In this document: positions 19,484 through 29,351 of the stretch, piece after piece
How positions within the stretch are numbered: position 1 is the stretch's first letter
Layout of the letters: the number at the start of each line of letters is the position of its first letter
NCBI GenBank assembly: GCA_030746535.1
Contig: JASLML010000003.1
Span: 1 to 61,147, forward strand
Origin: Fidelibacterota bacterium
Lineage (GTDB): Bacteria > Fidelibacterota > Marinisomatia > Marinisomatales > TCS55
Length of the DNA stretch: 61,147 bases
Direction of reading: 5' to 3'
Position numbers and translations under genes: made by a program
Notes under the pieces: generated by a model
Seen by the model: the letters and a program-made list of their open reading frames with translations, nothing else
Databases searched by the model: none
What the model was told of the DNA's origin: nothing

Positions 19484-20189
19484 ATTTCTCGCCCATGCCG
19501 GAGTGGCGTCGCGGAGGAAAGCTGATGAATTGATCCGCGCTGCTACAACCTCTGTCAACGGAACAATTGTAACTGACCCCGCGCTGGATGTAACCGCTGA
19601 TGATAAAATCATTTTTGACGGAAGACAAATCACGGTTTCCGATACAACCGTCGTGTATATGCTGCATAAACCCAAAGGATACATTACTTCCGTGGGAGAT
19701 CCGCAGGGGAGGAAGACCGTCATGGATTTAGTGGCGGTCAAAGAGCGTGTTTTTCCTGTCGGAAGACTGGATAAAGATACAACGGGCCTGCTTCTGCTCA
19801 CCAATGACGGTACATTGTCCCGATCATTATTGCTGCCTAAAAACAGGATTCCGCGCCGATATGAACTTGTTATAGATCGGCAGATCCAACCCAATGAGAT
19901 TCAAAAATTAAAAAGAGGAGTCCATGTGTGGGATGGTCAAAGAGGAAGAGCGAAAGTTATCAGCCAGAAAACAATTAAAAAGCGAACGACTGCAGTCTTG
20001 GAACTGACTGAAGGGAAAAAAAGAGAAATCCGGCGAATGATGGAACGATTGAAAATTAAATTGTTTTCCCTGCACAGGAATCAGTTTGGTCCGTTAGCCC
20101 TTGGAAGATTAAAAGAAGGACAATCTAGAATCTTAACCGAGGAAGAAATCACAAAATTGAAGTCTGTATGCAAGCCCCAAAAAAGATAA
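19446..20189 (+). CDS. RluB-type 23S rRNA pseudouridine synthase (start possibly GTG at 19470)
   Basis: LNKFLAHAGVASRRKADELI, VFPVGRLDKDTTGLLLLTNDG. Confidence 0.93.
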   Translation: MKIRTAAFVRLNKFLAHAGVASRRKADELIRAATTSVNGTIVTDPALDVTADDKIIFDGRQITVSDTTVVYMLHKPKGYITSVGDPQGRKTVMDLVAVKERVFPVGRLDKDTTGLLLLTNDGTLSRSLLLPKNRIPRRYELVIDRQIQPNEIQKLKRGVHVWDGQRGRAKVISQKTIKKRTTAVLELTEGKKREIRRMMERLKIKLFSLHRNQFGPLALGRLKEGQSRILTEEEITKLKSVCKPQKR

Positions 20190-20275
20190 AAATGGCCTTA
20201 ACTGGCAATGAGCCAATATATTGGTTTTCTATCATACTAAAACTAAATTCCTCGGCTTTTTGAGAATCTAAAACA

Positions 20276-20953
20276 ATGATTATCGCTATAGACGGTCCGG
20301 CGGCGTCCGGAAAGAGTACAAGTGCACGCCAAGTGGCAATGCAGTTGGACTTTTTGTATTTGGATACCGGCGCAATGTACCGATGTGTTACGTTGGCATT
20401 TATTGAGCAGGGAATTTCTTTAACTGACAAAAATGCGGTGGAATCATTACTGAATTCAATAGATGTGAATCTGACCGAGGAGAACGGAGAGCCCACTGCT
20501 TATCTTAACGGTGAAAATGTAACAAGCAGGATTCGCTCTGCTGAGGTAACATCTGCAGTCAGCCCGGTGAGCGCAATTCCTGAAGTTCGAGAAACTATGG
20601 TTCGCCTGCAGAGAAAAATAGCATTGCATTCGGATTGCGTCATGGAAGGCAGGGATATCGGAAGCGTAGTATTCCCCGATGCCGATGTGAAATTTTTTCT
20701 CGTCGCTGATTCGGAAGTGAGAGCAAAACGCAGGCAGGACGACCTTCGAAAGTTAGGCGAGGAAAAATCTGTTGAAGAATTGGTGAAAGATATCGAGGCG
20801 CGGGATGTATATGATTCCACGCGGGAACATTCGCCGCTTCAAAAAGCTGAGGATGCCATTGAAATCGATACAAGTCAAATGACAATCGATGAACAGGTAT
20901 CAAAGATGATTGAAATAGTTAACCAAAAAAGAGAAAAAACGAAAAACAAATGA
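20276..20953 (+). CDS. cmk: Cytidylate kinase
   Basis: IIAIDGPAASGKSTSARQVA ... YLDTGAMYRCVTLA ... MEGRDIGSVVFPDADVKFFLVA. Confidence 0.96.
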   Translation: MIIAIDGPAASGKSTSARQVAMQLDFLYLDTGAMYRCVTLAFIEQGISLTDKNAVESLLNSIDVNLTEENGEPTAYLNGENVTSRIRSAEVTSAVSPVSAIPEVRETMVRLQRKIALHSDCVMEGRDIGSVVFPDADVKFFLVADSEVRAKRRQDDLRKLGEEKSVEELVKDIEARDVYDSTREHSPLQKAEDAIEIDTSQMTIDEQVSKMIEIVNQKREKTKNK

Positions 20954-22890
20954 GCAATGAAGAACTGACCACTGAACAGACGGCTGACGCTGCTGCGGAA
21001 ATTCCCGCGGAAGAAACAGCGCCGGACGCCAGTGCCGATGCCGCACCTGCGGAAGAAGCACCTGTGTCATCCAATGGAGAGCAGCAAATTAACTTTAATT
21101 ATTTAGATGCAGATTTATTTAAGGATATTAAACGAGTTGCCGCGGAAGACCTTTCCACTGAACCGGAAGAAGACAGCCTAGAGCAAAACCTTCTGGACAG
21201 CTATTTAAATACCTTTTCCGATATATCCGAAAACCAGCTGATTCACGGCCGTGTGATCGGAATGAATGAAAAGGAAATCCTGATTGATATCGGGTTTAAA
21301 TCCGAAGGTATTATTGACCGAAGCGAATTTTTGGATGAAGACCTGCCGAAAGTAGGCGAATCGCTAGAAGTGTACCTTGAATATCTTGAGGATAGAAACG
21401 GCAGAACGGTTCTATCCAAAGAAAAGGCGGATTTCATGCGCCGATGGAAAAACCTGCGTGAAGTGTTCGATAATGAAACCATTATCCAGGGTACCATTAT
21501 AAAACGAATCAAAGGCGGTATGGCGGTTGATTTAGAAGGTGTTCAGGCCTTTTTGCCGGGGTCCCAAATTGATCTCCGTCCGGTTCGGGATTTTGATCAG
21601 TTTGTTGGCAAACCGATTGATCTGAGAATTGTCAAATTAAATGAAGCTCGTAAAAATATCGTTGTTTCGCATAAAGTCATCATGGAAGAGAGCATGAAGG
21701 AACAGCGGGATGCTCTGTTTGAAGATTTGGATGTGGATCAGATTATGGAGGGGCGTGTCAAGAATATTACCGATTTTGGTGCTTTCATCGATCTTGGCGG
21801 TATTGACGGCCTGCTTCATATAACCGATCTTACATGGGGACGGGTAAACCATCCCTCGGAGGTGGTTTCTCTGGATGACAAGATTACGGTGAAAATCATT
21901 GATTTTGATCGTGAAAAACAGAGGATATCTCTTGGACTTAAGCAGCTTACACCTCATCCGTGGGATAACGTTGCCGATAAATTTCCCGAAGGGACCAAAA
22001 TCACCGGAAAAATCGTCAGTATGAAAAATTATGGAGCCTTTGTTGAACTTGAGCCGGGAGTGGAAGGGCTCATTCATGTTTCCGAAATCTCATGGACGCG
22101 CCATGTGAAAAATCCTTCAGAAATTTACAAGATGGATGAAGAGGTGGAAGCAGTTGTGCTCGGTGTGGATTCCGAAGAGCGGAAAATCAGCCTTGGAGTA
22201 AAACAGCTGCAGGAAGATCCTTGGGATGCCATTCAGGATAAATATATTTTGGGAGATGTCCATAAAGGAAAAGTGATCAACCTGACACAGTTTGGAGCCT
22301 TTGTTGAACTTGATGAAGGCATTGAAGGACTTGTGCATGTTTCCGATTTTTCATGGACAACAGTAGTCCGTCATCCGAAGGAAATTCTAGAAAAAAATCA
22401 GGAAATTGATGTAAGAATCCTAGAAATATCCAGAGAGAACAGGCGGATTTCGCTCGGCTTGAAACAAGTTGAAGAAGATCCATGGCCAGAAATAGTCAAT
22501 GAATTCGAGACCGGAAAAGAAGTAGAAGGAGAAATTATTCGTGTTCTTGAAAAAGGGGTCATCCTCAAATTGGACAGGAATATAGAGGGCATTATACCGT
22601 TCTCAGGGAAAAGCAAGAAAGAGCGAAAATCAATAATGGGCAAATATGATAAAGGTGCAAAAATAAAGGGTGTAGTAATGGAAGTACGCCCCGATGATAA
22701 GAAAATCGTTCTTTTATCCGAAGAGCTTGGCACAACTAACAAAGCAGATGTGCTGGATGACGTTCAGTCATTCCTGGATTCTCAGGATGCGCCTGCAGGG
22801 GAAAAAATTGAAATTCCTCAAGACGGTGATTTAGAAACTGCTGATCCAGATTCAGCAGATGAAACCCCGGAAAAAACCGAGTCGGAGTAA
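20950..22890 (+). CDS. rpsA: 30S ribosomal protein S1 with acidic/Ala-rich N-terminal extension
   Basis: Tandem S1 domains (GRVKNITDFGAFIDLGGIDGLLHITDLTWGRVNHPSEVV; GKIVSMKNYGAFVELEPGVEGLIHVSEISW). Confidence 0.95.
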   Translation: MSNEELTTEQTADAAAEIPAEETAPDASADAAPAEEAPVSSNGEQQINFNYLDADLFKDIKRVAAEDLSTEPEEDSLEQNLLDSYLNTFSDISENQLIHGRVIGMNEKEILIDIGFKSEGIIDRSEFLDEDLPKVGESLEVYLEYLEDRNGRTVLSKEKADFMRRWKNLREVFDNETIIQGTIIKRIKGGMAVDLEGVQAFLPGSQIDLRPVRDFDQFVGKPIDLRIVKLNEARKNIVVSHKVIMEESMKEQRDALFEDLDVDQIMEGRVKNITDFGAFIDLGGIDGLLHITDLTWGRVNHPSEVVSLDDKITVKIIDFDREKQRISLGLKQLTPHPWDNVADKFPEGTKITGKIVSMKNYGAFVELEPGVEGLIHVSEISWTRHVKNPSEIYKMDEEVEAVVLGVDSEERKISLGVKQLQEDPWDAIQDKYILGDVHKGKVINLTQFGAFVELDEGIEGLVHVSDFSWTTVVRHPKEILEKNQEIDVRILEISRENRRISLGLKQVEEDPWPEIVNEFETGKEVEGEIIRVLEKGVILKLDRNIEGIIPFSGKSKKERKSIMGKYDKGAKIKGVVMEVRPDDKKIVLLSEELGTTNKADVLDDVQSFLDSQDAPAGEKIEIPQDGDLETADPDSADETPEKTESE

Positions 22891-22905
22891 ACCAATTTCC
22901 GGGCC

Positions 22906-23892
22906 TTGCCTATGCTTGATTTAAAGGCCTTATTCGATAAGCAAAAAATTGTATTGGTCCTCGGGCCGGTAGGGCTTGCTGTTTTGCTATGGGTATTTGT
23001 TGTAAGCGGTAATATTTATTCTCTTGATATTAATATTCCTATAGAAGGGAGGAACCTTCCTGCTAAAAAAGCGCTGAAGGAAGAAGTTCCTGATCATGCC
23101 CGTATAAAATTAAAAGGAACAGGTAGGGCGCTGTTTAAGACGCTATTGCTTAAAAATTTTATGTCAGATTTTAAGCTGGTGCTGGATTTAGAGCGGATTT
23201 CAGAGGAATACGACTTTTATCTTAATGATTATTTTGAACGCTACCCGCAAAAAGTCGTCATCGCCCCTTCTCTGGAAGTGGAGTATATTGAGGTGATCTA
23301 TCCAGATTCCATCCATATCAGCCTTGACGCATACAGGGAAAAGGTTGTTTCTGTTGATCAGCAATTGCTGGTTTTGCCTTCCGCAGGATATACCTTGGTT
23401 GGAGATCCGGTTGTAACGCCAAAGCAGGTCCAAATAGCAGGATCAAGAGAAATTGTGGAATCGATAGAATTGATTGCAACTGTAAGGGATACAATTCATG
23501 ATGCAATTGCCCCGTTAACAAGAATTATGCAATTTGAAAAGCTATCAAACAAACTGGTGGAATACAATCCAAACCAAGTATCGGTATCTGCAAACGTACA
23601 GCCGATATCTGAGCGGATCATCAGCGATGTTCAAGTTTCCATCCGCAATATCCGGCCCGATGTACGCGTTTTTCCTAGCCCCCAAAGCGTGTCTCTAACT
23701 GTCATTGGAGGGGCGGATTATATTGCTGCAATCCAGCCGGATGATATTCAGGTAATAATCGACTTTAATAAGCGTTGGAATCCAGGACAAACTTGGTACG
23801 AACCCGATGTTGAGGTCCCGCGCCATGTTATTGAATGGAGGGATTTATCTCCCCGAAACATCGAATTGGTCGTAACGCGAAAAACGCAATGA
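22906..23892 (+). CDS. YbbR/CdaR-like domain protein
   Basis: N-terminal TM; repeated YbbR-like segments (VSVDQQLLVLPSAGYTLVGDPVVTPKQVQIAGSREIVESI). Confidence 0.75.
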   Translation: MPMLDLKALFDKQKIVLVLGPVGLAVLLWVFVVSGNIYSLDINIPIEGRNLPAKKALKEEVPDHARIKLKGTGRALFKTLLLKNFMSDFKLVLDLERISEEYDFYLNDYFERYPQKVVIAPSLEVEYIEVIYPDSIHISLDAYREKVVSVDQQLLVLPSAGYTLVGDPVVTPKQVQIAGSREIVESIELIATVRDTIHDAIAPLTRIMQFEKLSNKLVEYNPNQVSVSANVQPISERIISDVQVSIRNIRPDVRVFPSPQSVSLTVIGGADYIAAIQPDDIQVIIDFNKRWNPGQTWYEPDVEVPRHVIEWRDLSPRNIELVVTRKTQ

Positions 23893-24884
23893 CCATACTT
23901 GGAATCGAAACATCGTGCGATGAAACTGCTGCTGCCGTTTGCAAGGACGGAGAAGTCCAGTCGTCGCTTGTTAGTTCTCATATCATACACAAGCATTTTG
24001 GAGGCGTGGTTCCCGAACTCGCTTCCAGAGAGCATGAACGGCTGTTAAACACAATCGTTCAGGAAGCTGTTTCCAAAGCCGGGATTGCGCTGGATACCCT
24101 GGATGGCATTGCCGTTACGCAAGGACCGGGATTGGCAGGAACACTGCTTACTGGATCCTGTTTTGCAAAGGGGCTTGCGCAGGGACTTGCAATACCAATA
24201 ATCGGTGTAAATCATCTTGAAGCTCATATCTATGCGAACTTTCTTGCAGATCCTACGTTGGAGTATCCGTTTGTATGTCTTCTTGTATCCGGCGGGCATA
24301 CACAACTTTGGCAGGTAAAAGAATTGGGAGAATACAGATTGCTGGGAGATACCCGAGACGATGCAGCGGGAGAGGCATTTGACAAAGGTGCGAGAATATT
24401 AGGGCTGGGCTATCCCGGTGGGCCTGAAATTGAGACCTGCGCAACAACAGGAAACGAGAATGCTGTTGAATTTCCTAAGGCCTTTCTGCATACAGATTCG
24501 ATTGAATTCAGTTTTAGCGGATTGAAAACATCATTACTGTACAAAATGAAATCGGAAGATCGTTCAAAAACAGATGGGCTATCCAAAAGCGATATAGCTG
24601 CCAGTTATCAAAAAGCAATTATCGATGCATTAATTTCAAAATGTGTATTAGCAGTGCAAGAAACAAAGGTTAAGACGCTGGTAATTGCAGGAGGGGTTGC
24701 GGCAAATCAACAACTGAGAGAAACAGTGAAAATGCAGTTGCCGGAATGCAGGATTTTATATCCAGACCTTCCTTTTTGTACCGATAATGCAGCGATGATA
24801 TCCTTTCTGGGTGAAAAATATTTAGTAAAGGGAAATAGTACCCAATTAGACTTCCCGGTATTTCCTAATCTTACGCTGGCCTGA
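23889..24884 (+). CDS. tsaD: tRNA N6-threonylcarbamoyladenosine synthase subunit TsaD
   Basis: MTILGIETSCDETAAAV ... HIHKHFGGVVPELASREHE ... GVNHLEAHIYANF; start trimmed from 23835. Confidence 0.96.
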   Translation: MTILGIETSCDETAAAVCKDGEVQSSLVSSHIIHKHFGGVVPELASREHERLLNTIVQEAVSKAGIALDTLDGIAVTQGPGLAGTLLTGSCFAKGLAQGLAIPIIGVNHLEAHIYANFLADPTLEYPFVCLLVSGGHTQLWQVKELGEYRLLGDTRDDAAGEAFDKGARILGLGYPGGPEIETCATTGNENAVEFPKAFLHTDSIEFSFSGLKTSLLYKMKSEDRSKTDGLSKSDIAASYQKAIIDALISKCVLAVQETKVKTLVIAGGVAANQQLRETVKMQLPECRILYPDLPFCTDNAAMISFLGEKYLVKGNSTQLDFPVFPNLTLA

Positions 24885-24887
24885 TAG

Positions 24888-26975
24888 TTGTATCTTGAAT
24901 TGCTAAGAAACTTGGATCCTATCTTCTGGATTGTGGTCGTTGGTGCCTGTTGTACTTTATTCATTGGATTCAGCAAATTGAAGGGCCATCCTCAATTCCC
25001 TATTCTTGTCGGATTAAGAATAGCAAGTGTCCTGGTATTAATGGCGCTCTTACTACATCCTGTATTGAAATGGGAGAAACAGGCACAGGTTTCTCTTTTC
25101 TGGAACGTATATCTTGATAATTCCGTGAGCATGAAATATCACCAGTCCATTTCTGTACCTTCGCTTTCCAACGGAGTGGAAATGGTCGAAGATGCTATCA
25201 GATCAAAAACAGAACATACTTCTTTTCACCACTTTTCAAGATCCGTAGAGGATGTACCTAACTTGTCTGTAAGTGCGGAGGGATCTGCTACCGATTTGGG
25301 TGCAGTGATGGAAGACATCTTATCAAGTCAGGATGAATTGGCGGCTGCAATAGTAATTACTGATGGGCAGTTAACCCAAGGGAAACACCCTTCTTCCATA
25401 CAAAAAAGCAGTATTCCAATTCATATTATTGCTGTCGGAGATTCTGTACCGCTGGTAGATGTTGCTGTAAAATCTCTTGATGCACCGACTGTAGCGATCA
25501 AAGGTGAGGATATTAAAGCTCAGGTGGTCGTTCAGGCTACAGGATTAGTGGATAAACCATTCAATGTTTCGCTATACCATAATTCCATACTGCTGGGTTC
25601 AAAACGGGTAAGAATTCGAGGAGGCGGTGCGGAAAGAGAGGTGTCGTTTCAATTCAGACCTAAGCAAATCGGAAAGCAGAAATACGAAATAAAAGTTTCT
25701 TCGGCAAGTGAAGAAATCAATATTGAAAACAACAGGCAGCTCTTTGAAATCAATATTTTAAAAGACCGTTACCCGGTGGCTCTGGTAACCGGTTCTCCAA
25801 ATTACCACACTGCTCTCATGAAGAAATTCACAAAATCGTATCCCCGAATAAGGGTGGATCATTTTGTGCAGCGCAGTGATGATGTTTTTTATCCTTCTCT
25901 GGATCAATTTTGGAAGAATTCCTACGATTTGATCATTTTTGAAAATTTCCCTGCAAACGAATTGCCAACCTCATTGCAAAGGGTGATGGGTAAAAAAATT
26001 GTGAATAATCAAGCATCGCTTGCATGGGTATTCGGTCCGCATATAAATAAAAATTCCGCAGAATCATTGTTTCCATTTTTTTATGTAGAAGGGGTTAGCA
26101 ATCAATTACAGGAATCACCCTACTCATGGTATTTTTCAGATGAATTCAATGCTGAGAGCTATCTTAATACAGAAACAGATCTGCAAACAGAATTTCCTCC
26201 GTTAACGAGCCCTGATTTTTATTTGCTTCCAAAAAAATCGGGCAGTGAGGTAATAGCTATGCTAGATACAGAGTCGGCCTTTCCGCTGATTCTAAGAACC
26301 GAAGTAAATGGATTAAGAAGTTTGGTTTTTGCAGCTCCCGATATGTATAAACTTCACTATTCTTTGAATGAAACTGAACAGCGTTTTTTTCTCGAAAAAT
26401 TTTGGCACGGCATGTATAACTGGCTATTAAGATCCGGATCACAAAATGAATTGTATTTCAGACTTAATAAGGACTCATACCAGCAAGGCGAAGAAATCCA
26501 AATTGCTGGAACGCAGAAAGGAATTGAAAATAAGACAGAAGCCCGGGCATTTATCAGCGTAATGAAAAATGGAATAAAATTAAATTCTGCGGAACTTCAT
26601 TATAATTTAAGCCGTTCCCTTTGGGAAGGAAATATCTGGGCTTCCAGCCCAGGAAGTTATTCCTATGAGATTGGCGTTGAGCATGGAAATAATACATCTT
26701 ATCACCGAGGAGAATTTACGGTTAATGAAAGCCAAATTGAATTGAACCGGGTCTTTGTTAATAGAGATATGCTTAAGAATCTGGCAATAGAATCCGGTGG
26801 AAAGTATATTCCATGGGCGTCCCGGGCAGATGTATCTGATCTTGTGATGAATCAATCAAAAAACGTAACAAGCAAAGCAAGCGTAAAATTCAGTCAAAAT
26901 CCCTGGTTGATTCTCATGCTCGTATTTATCTTATGTATTGAATGGAGCTTTAGGCGCTTTTCGGGCTTACCGTAA
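24888..26975 (+). CDS. VWA-like/BatA-type membrane protein (TTG start)
   Basis: N-terminal TM helices, MIDAS-like LDNSVSMKYH, VITDGQLTQGKHP, C-terminal TM. Confidence 0.65.
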   Translation: MYLELLRNLDPIFWIVVVGACCTLFIGFSKLKGHPQFPILVGLRIASVLVLMALLLHPVLKWEKQAQVSLFWNVYLDNSVSMKYHQSISVPSLSNGVEMVEDAIRSKTEHTSFHHFSRSVEDVPNLSVSAEGSATDLGAVMEDILSSQDELAAAIVITDGQLTQGKHPSSIQKSSIPIHIIAVGDSVPLVDVAVKSLDAPTVAIKGEDIKAQVVVQATGLVDKPFNVSLYHNSILLGSKRVRIRGGGAEREVSFQFRPKQIGKQKYEIKVSSASEEINIENNRQLFEINILKDRYPVALVTGSPNYHTALMKKFTKSYPRIRVDHFVQRSDDVFYPSLDQFWKNSYDLIIFENFPANELPTSLQRVMGKKIVNNQASLAWVFGPHINKNSAESLFPFFYVEGVSNQLQESPYSWYFSDEFNAESYLNTETDLQTEFPPLTSPDFYLLPKKSGSEVIAMLDTESAFPLILRTEVNGLRSLVFAAPDMYKLHYSLNETEQRFFLEKFWHGMYNWLLRSGSQNELYFRLNKDSYQQGEEIQIAGTQKGIENKTEARAFISVMKNGIKLNSAELHYNLSRSLWEGNIWASSPGSYSYEIGVEHGNNTSYHRGEFTVNESQIELNRVFVNRDMLKNLAIESGGKYIPWASRADVSDLVMNQSKNVTSKASVKFSQNPWLILMLVFILCIEWSFRRFSGLP

Positions 26976-27000
26976 TTCAAATAATTACTTAACAGATATA

Positions 27001-28320
27001 ATGAAAAATATTACAGTAATTGGAACCGGATATGTTGGATTGGTTAGCGGAGCCGGTATTTCTGATTTTGGGCATCAGGTTTCCTGCGTGGATATTGATG
27101 AATCGAAAATTGCTTCACTGAAAAAAGGTGAAATTCCGATCTATGAACAGGGTTTGGAATCGTTGGTCAAACGGAATGTAGATGCCAACAGACTCACTTT
27201 TTCAAGCGATGTTTCCAATGCAATTAAAGATGCGGATGTCGTCTTTATTGCAGTAGGGACTCCGCAGGACGATGAAGGGAATGCAGATATATCCGCAGTG
27301 TTGAAAGTTGCGGAGACGATTGGATCATCTTTGAACGGATATAAGGTTATCTGTACGAAAAGCACGGTTCCAATCGGCACCGGCCGAAAAGTAATTGAAG
27401 CAATCAATAAAACATCTGGGCCATCTGCACAATTTGATTATGTTTCCAATCCTGAATTCTTGCGTGAAGGTGCTGCAGTTCGGGATTTTACTCATCCAGA
27501 TAGAGTGGTTATCGGCGCTGATTCGCAAAAGGCATTTGATTTTATGAAAGATGTCTACCATCCTTTGTATGTAAATGAAACACCTGTTCTACACACTAAT
27601 ATTGAGACTGCTGAAATGATCAAATACGCATGCAATGCATTTTTGGCGCTCAAAATCAGTTACATCAATGAAATAGCAAATTTCTGTGAAGAAGTTGGCG
27701 CCGATGTGTTTAATGTGGCTCAGGGGATGGGACTGGATGGAAGAATCAGCCCGAAATTTTTGCATCCCGGCCCCGGCTACGGTGGTTCCTGTTTTCCTAA
27801 GGATACCAATGCGCTTGCATCTCAGGCAGAAGCTGCGGGTGTTCCGCTGCAAACGATTCGGGGTGCGATTGATGCAAACGGTATCCAGCAAAACAGAATG
27901 GTTCAAAAATTACGGAGACTGATGGAAGGCTCATTTGAGAATAAAATTATCGCAGTTCTGGGACTCAGTTTTAAACCACAAACAGATGATATTCGTGAAT
28001 CACCAGCTATACCGATGATTAGATCACTACTGGAAGAAAAAGCTAGTGTAAAAGCATTTGACCCGGTATCCAATGATAATATGAAATCTATATTTCCAAA
28101 TGTTGAATTTCTTCAAGATGTTAATAGTGCGGTTGCAGATGCAGATGCAGCCGTAATTATGACCGATTGGAATGAATTTAGGGGAATGGATATTTCTCGC
28201 ATCACATCTTTGATGAAAACTCCAATTATTTTGGATACCAGAAATATTTTGAATACTGACGAATTGGATTCGAGTGGAGTGATCTATGATAATGTTGGAA
28301 GAAAGAAAACAAACGCATGA
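27001..28320 (+). CDS. UDP-glucose 6-dehydrogenase
   Basis: MKNITVIGTGYVGLVSGAGISDFGHQVSCVDID ... NPEFLREGAAVRDFTHPDRVVIG ... GPGYGGSCFPKDTNAL; start trimmed from 26938. Confidence 0.95.
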   Translation: MKNITVIGTGYVGLVSGAGISDFGHQVSCVDIDESKIASLKKGEIPIYEQGLESLVKRNVDANRLTFSSDVSNAIKDADVVFIAVGTPQDDEGNADISAVLKVAETIGSSLNGYKVICTKSTVPIGTGRKVIEAINKTSGPSAQFDYVSNPEFLREGAAVRDFTHPDRVVIGADSQKAFDFMKDVYHPLYVNETPVLHTNIETAEMIKYACNAFLALKISYINEIANFCEEVGADVFNVAQGMGLDGRISPKFLHPGPGYGGSCFPKDTNALASQAEAAGVPLQTIRGAIDANGIQQNRMVQKLRRLMEGSFENKIIAVLGLSFKPQTDDIRESPAIPMIRSLLEEKASVKAFDPVSNDNMKSIFPNVEFLQDVNSAVADADAAVIMTDWNEFRGMDISRITSLMKTPIILDTRNILNTDELDSSGVIYDNVGRKKTNA

Positions 28321-29345
28321 CCTTGTTTAAAATCATAGGATATTCTGCCATATGTGGAGGATTATTCTTTTCTACCTTGTCATCACAGGATAGAAGAGAA
28401 TACCAGCAAACAATTGATCCAAAGAAATATGGATGGCAGGAAGAACTTGAAACTGCGGATGATATGCAGGCTGCAGCATATCTTGATTATATAGCATTAG
28501 AAAGAATGGTTGATTCAGAAACCTATATATTAGGACCAGGAGACATTATCGGAATCAATATTATATCATCAGAATCGATGAATTATTCGCTTCGTATTTT
28601 GCCTTCAGGAAGTATCCTGATTCCTTCCGTAGGATCCTTAAATCTTAATGGTGAAAACCTTAAAAATGCAGTAAAAAAAATTAAATCATACATCAAAAAA
28701 AATGCTTATCCTAATGCCAGAGTGTTTGCCTCTCTTGAACATATCAAACGTTTCAAGGTTCAGATTTCCGGAGCTATTCATGAGCCTGGATTTATAGAAG
28801 TGAATGGCGTATCTCGTCTAATGGATGCTGTTGCACTTGCTGGAGGTGTTCACAAATATGCAGAATCAAATCTGATCATCCTTTCAAGACGTGATTCAAA
28901 GGTGAATTATCATCCGGGTAAGTTTTTAATGCAAGGAGATGTGGGTCAAAACCCTTATTTGCAAGAGGGCGATGTGATTCATATACCTTTTGATAAGCTT
29001 TATGAAAAAGACATCAGCCAATATTCTGATCTTAATTACAGCCAAGTAGTTGTTATCGGCTTTGTTCAGGTGCCAGGTGGTTTCCGTTATATCCCTGGGT
29101 ATAAGGTTCGGGATTATATTGCAATTCGAGGCGGCCCTACTGATTCAGGAAGCTTAACAGGGGCTCGGATAATAAGAAAAGACGGAACTGTTATAACGAA
29201 CGCTTTAGACAAAGGAGTTTTTCCGGGAGATATCATTGAAGTTCCAGCAACATTACAATATCGTTTATTCGGCAGAACCAGTGCCACCCAGATTATTTCA
29301 GCATTCTTATCCATTTATTTGGCCTATCAGGCTTCCATCAACTAA
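28317..29345 (+). CDS. Wza-type polysaccharide export protein (SLBB)
   Basis: YILGPGDIIGINI ... FKVQISGAIHEPGFIEVNGVSRLMDAVALAGGVH. Confidence 0.9.
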   Translation: MTLFKIIGYSAICGGLFFSTLSSQDRREYQQTIDPKKYGWQEELETADDMQAAAYLDYIALERMVDSETYILGPGDIIGINIISSESMNYSLRILPSGSILIPSVGSLNLNGENLKNAVKKIKSYIKKNAYPNARVFASLEHIKRFKVQISGAIHEPGFIEVNGVSRLMDAVALAGGVHKYAESNLIILSRRDSKVNYHPGKFLMQGDVGQNPYLQEGDVIHIPFDKLYEKDISQYSDLNYSQVVVIGFVQVPGGFRYIPGYKVRDYIAIRGGPTDSGSLTGARIIRKDGTVITNALDKGVFPGDIIEVPATLQYRLFGRTSATQIISAFLSIYLAYQASIN

Positions 29346-29351
29346 TTCATA

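Noticed and set aside
20950-21200. Acidic/Ala-rich N-terminal extension of ribosomal protein S1
   Set aside because: Low-complexity extensions on S1 are common in related phyla; not treated as novel.
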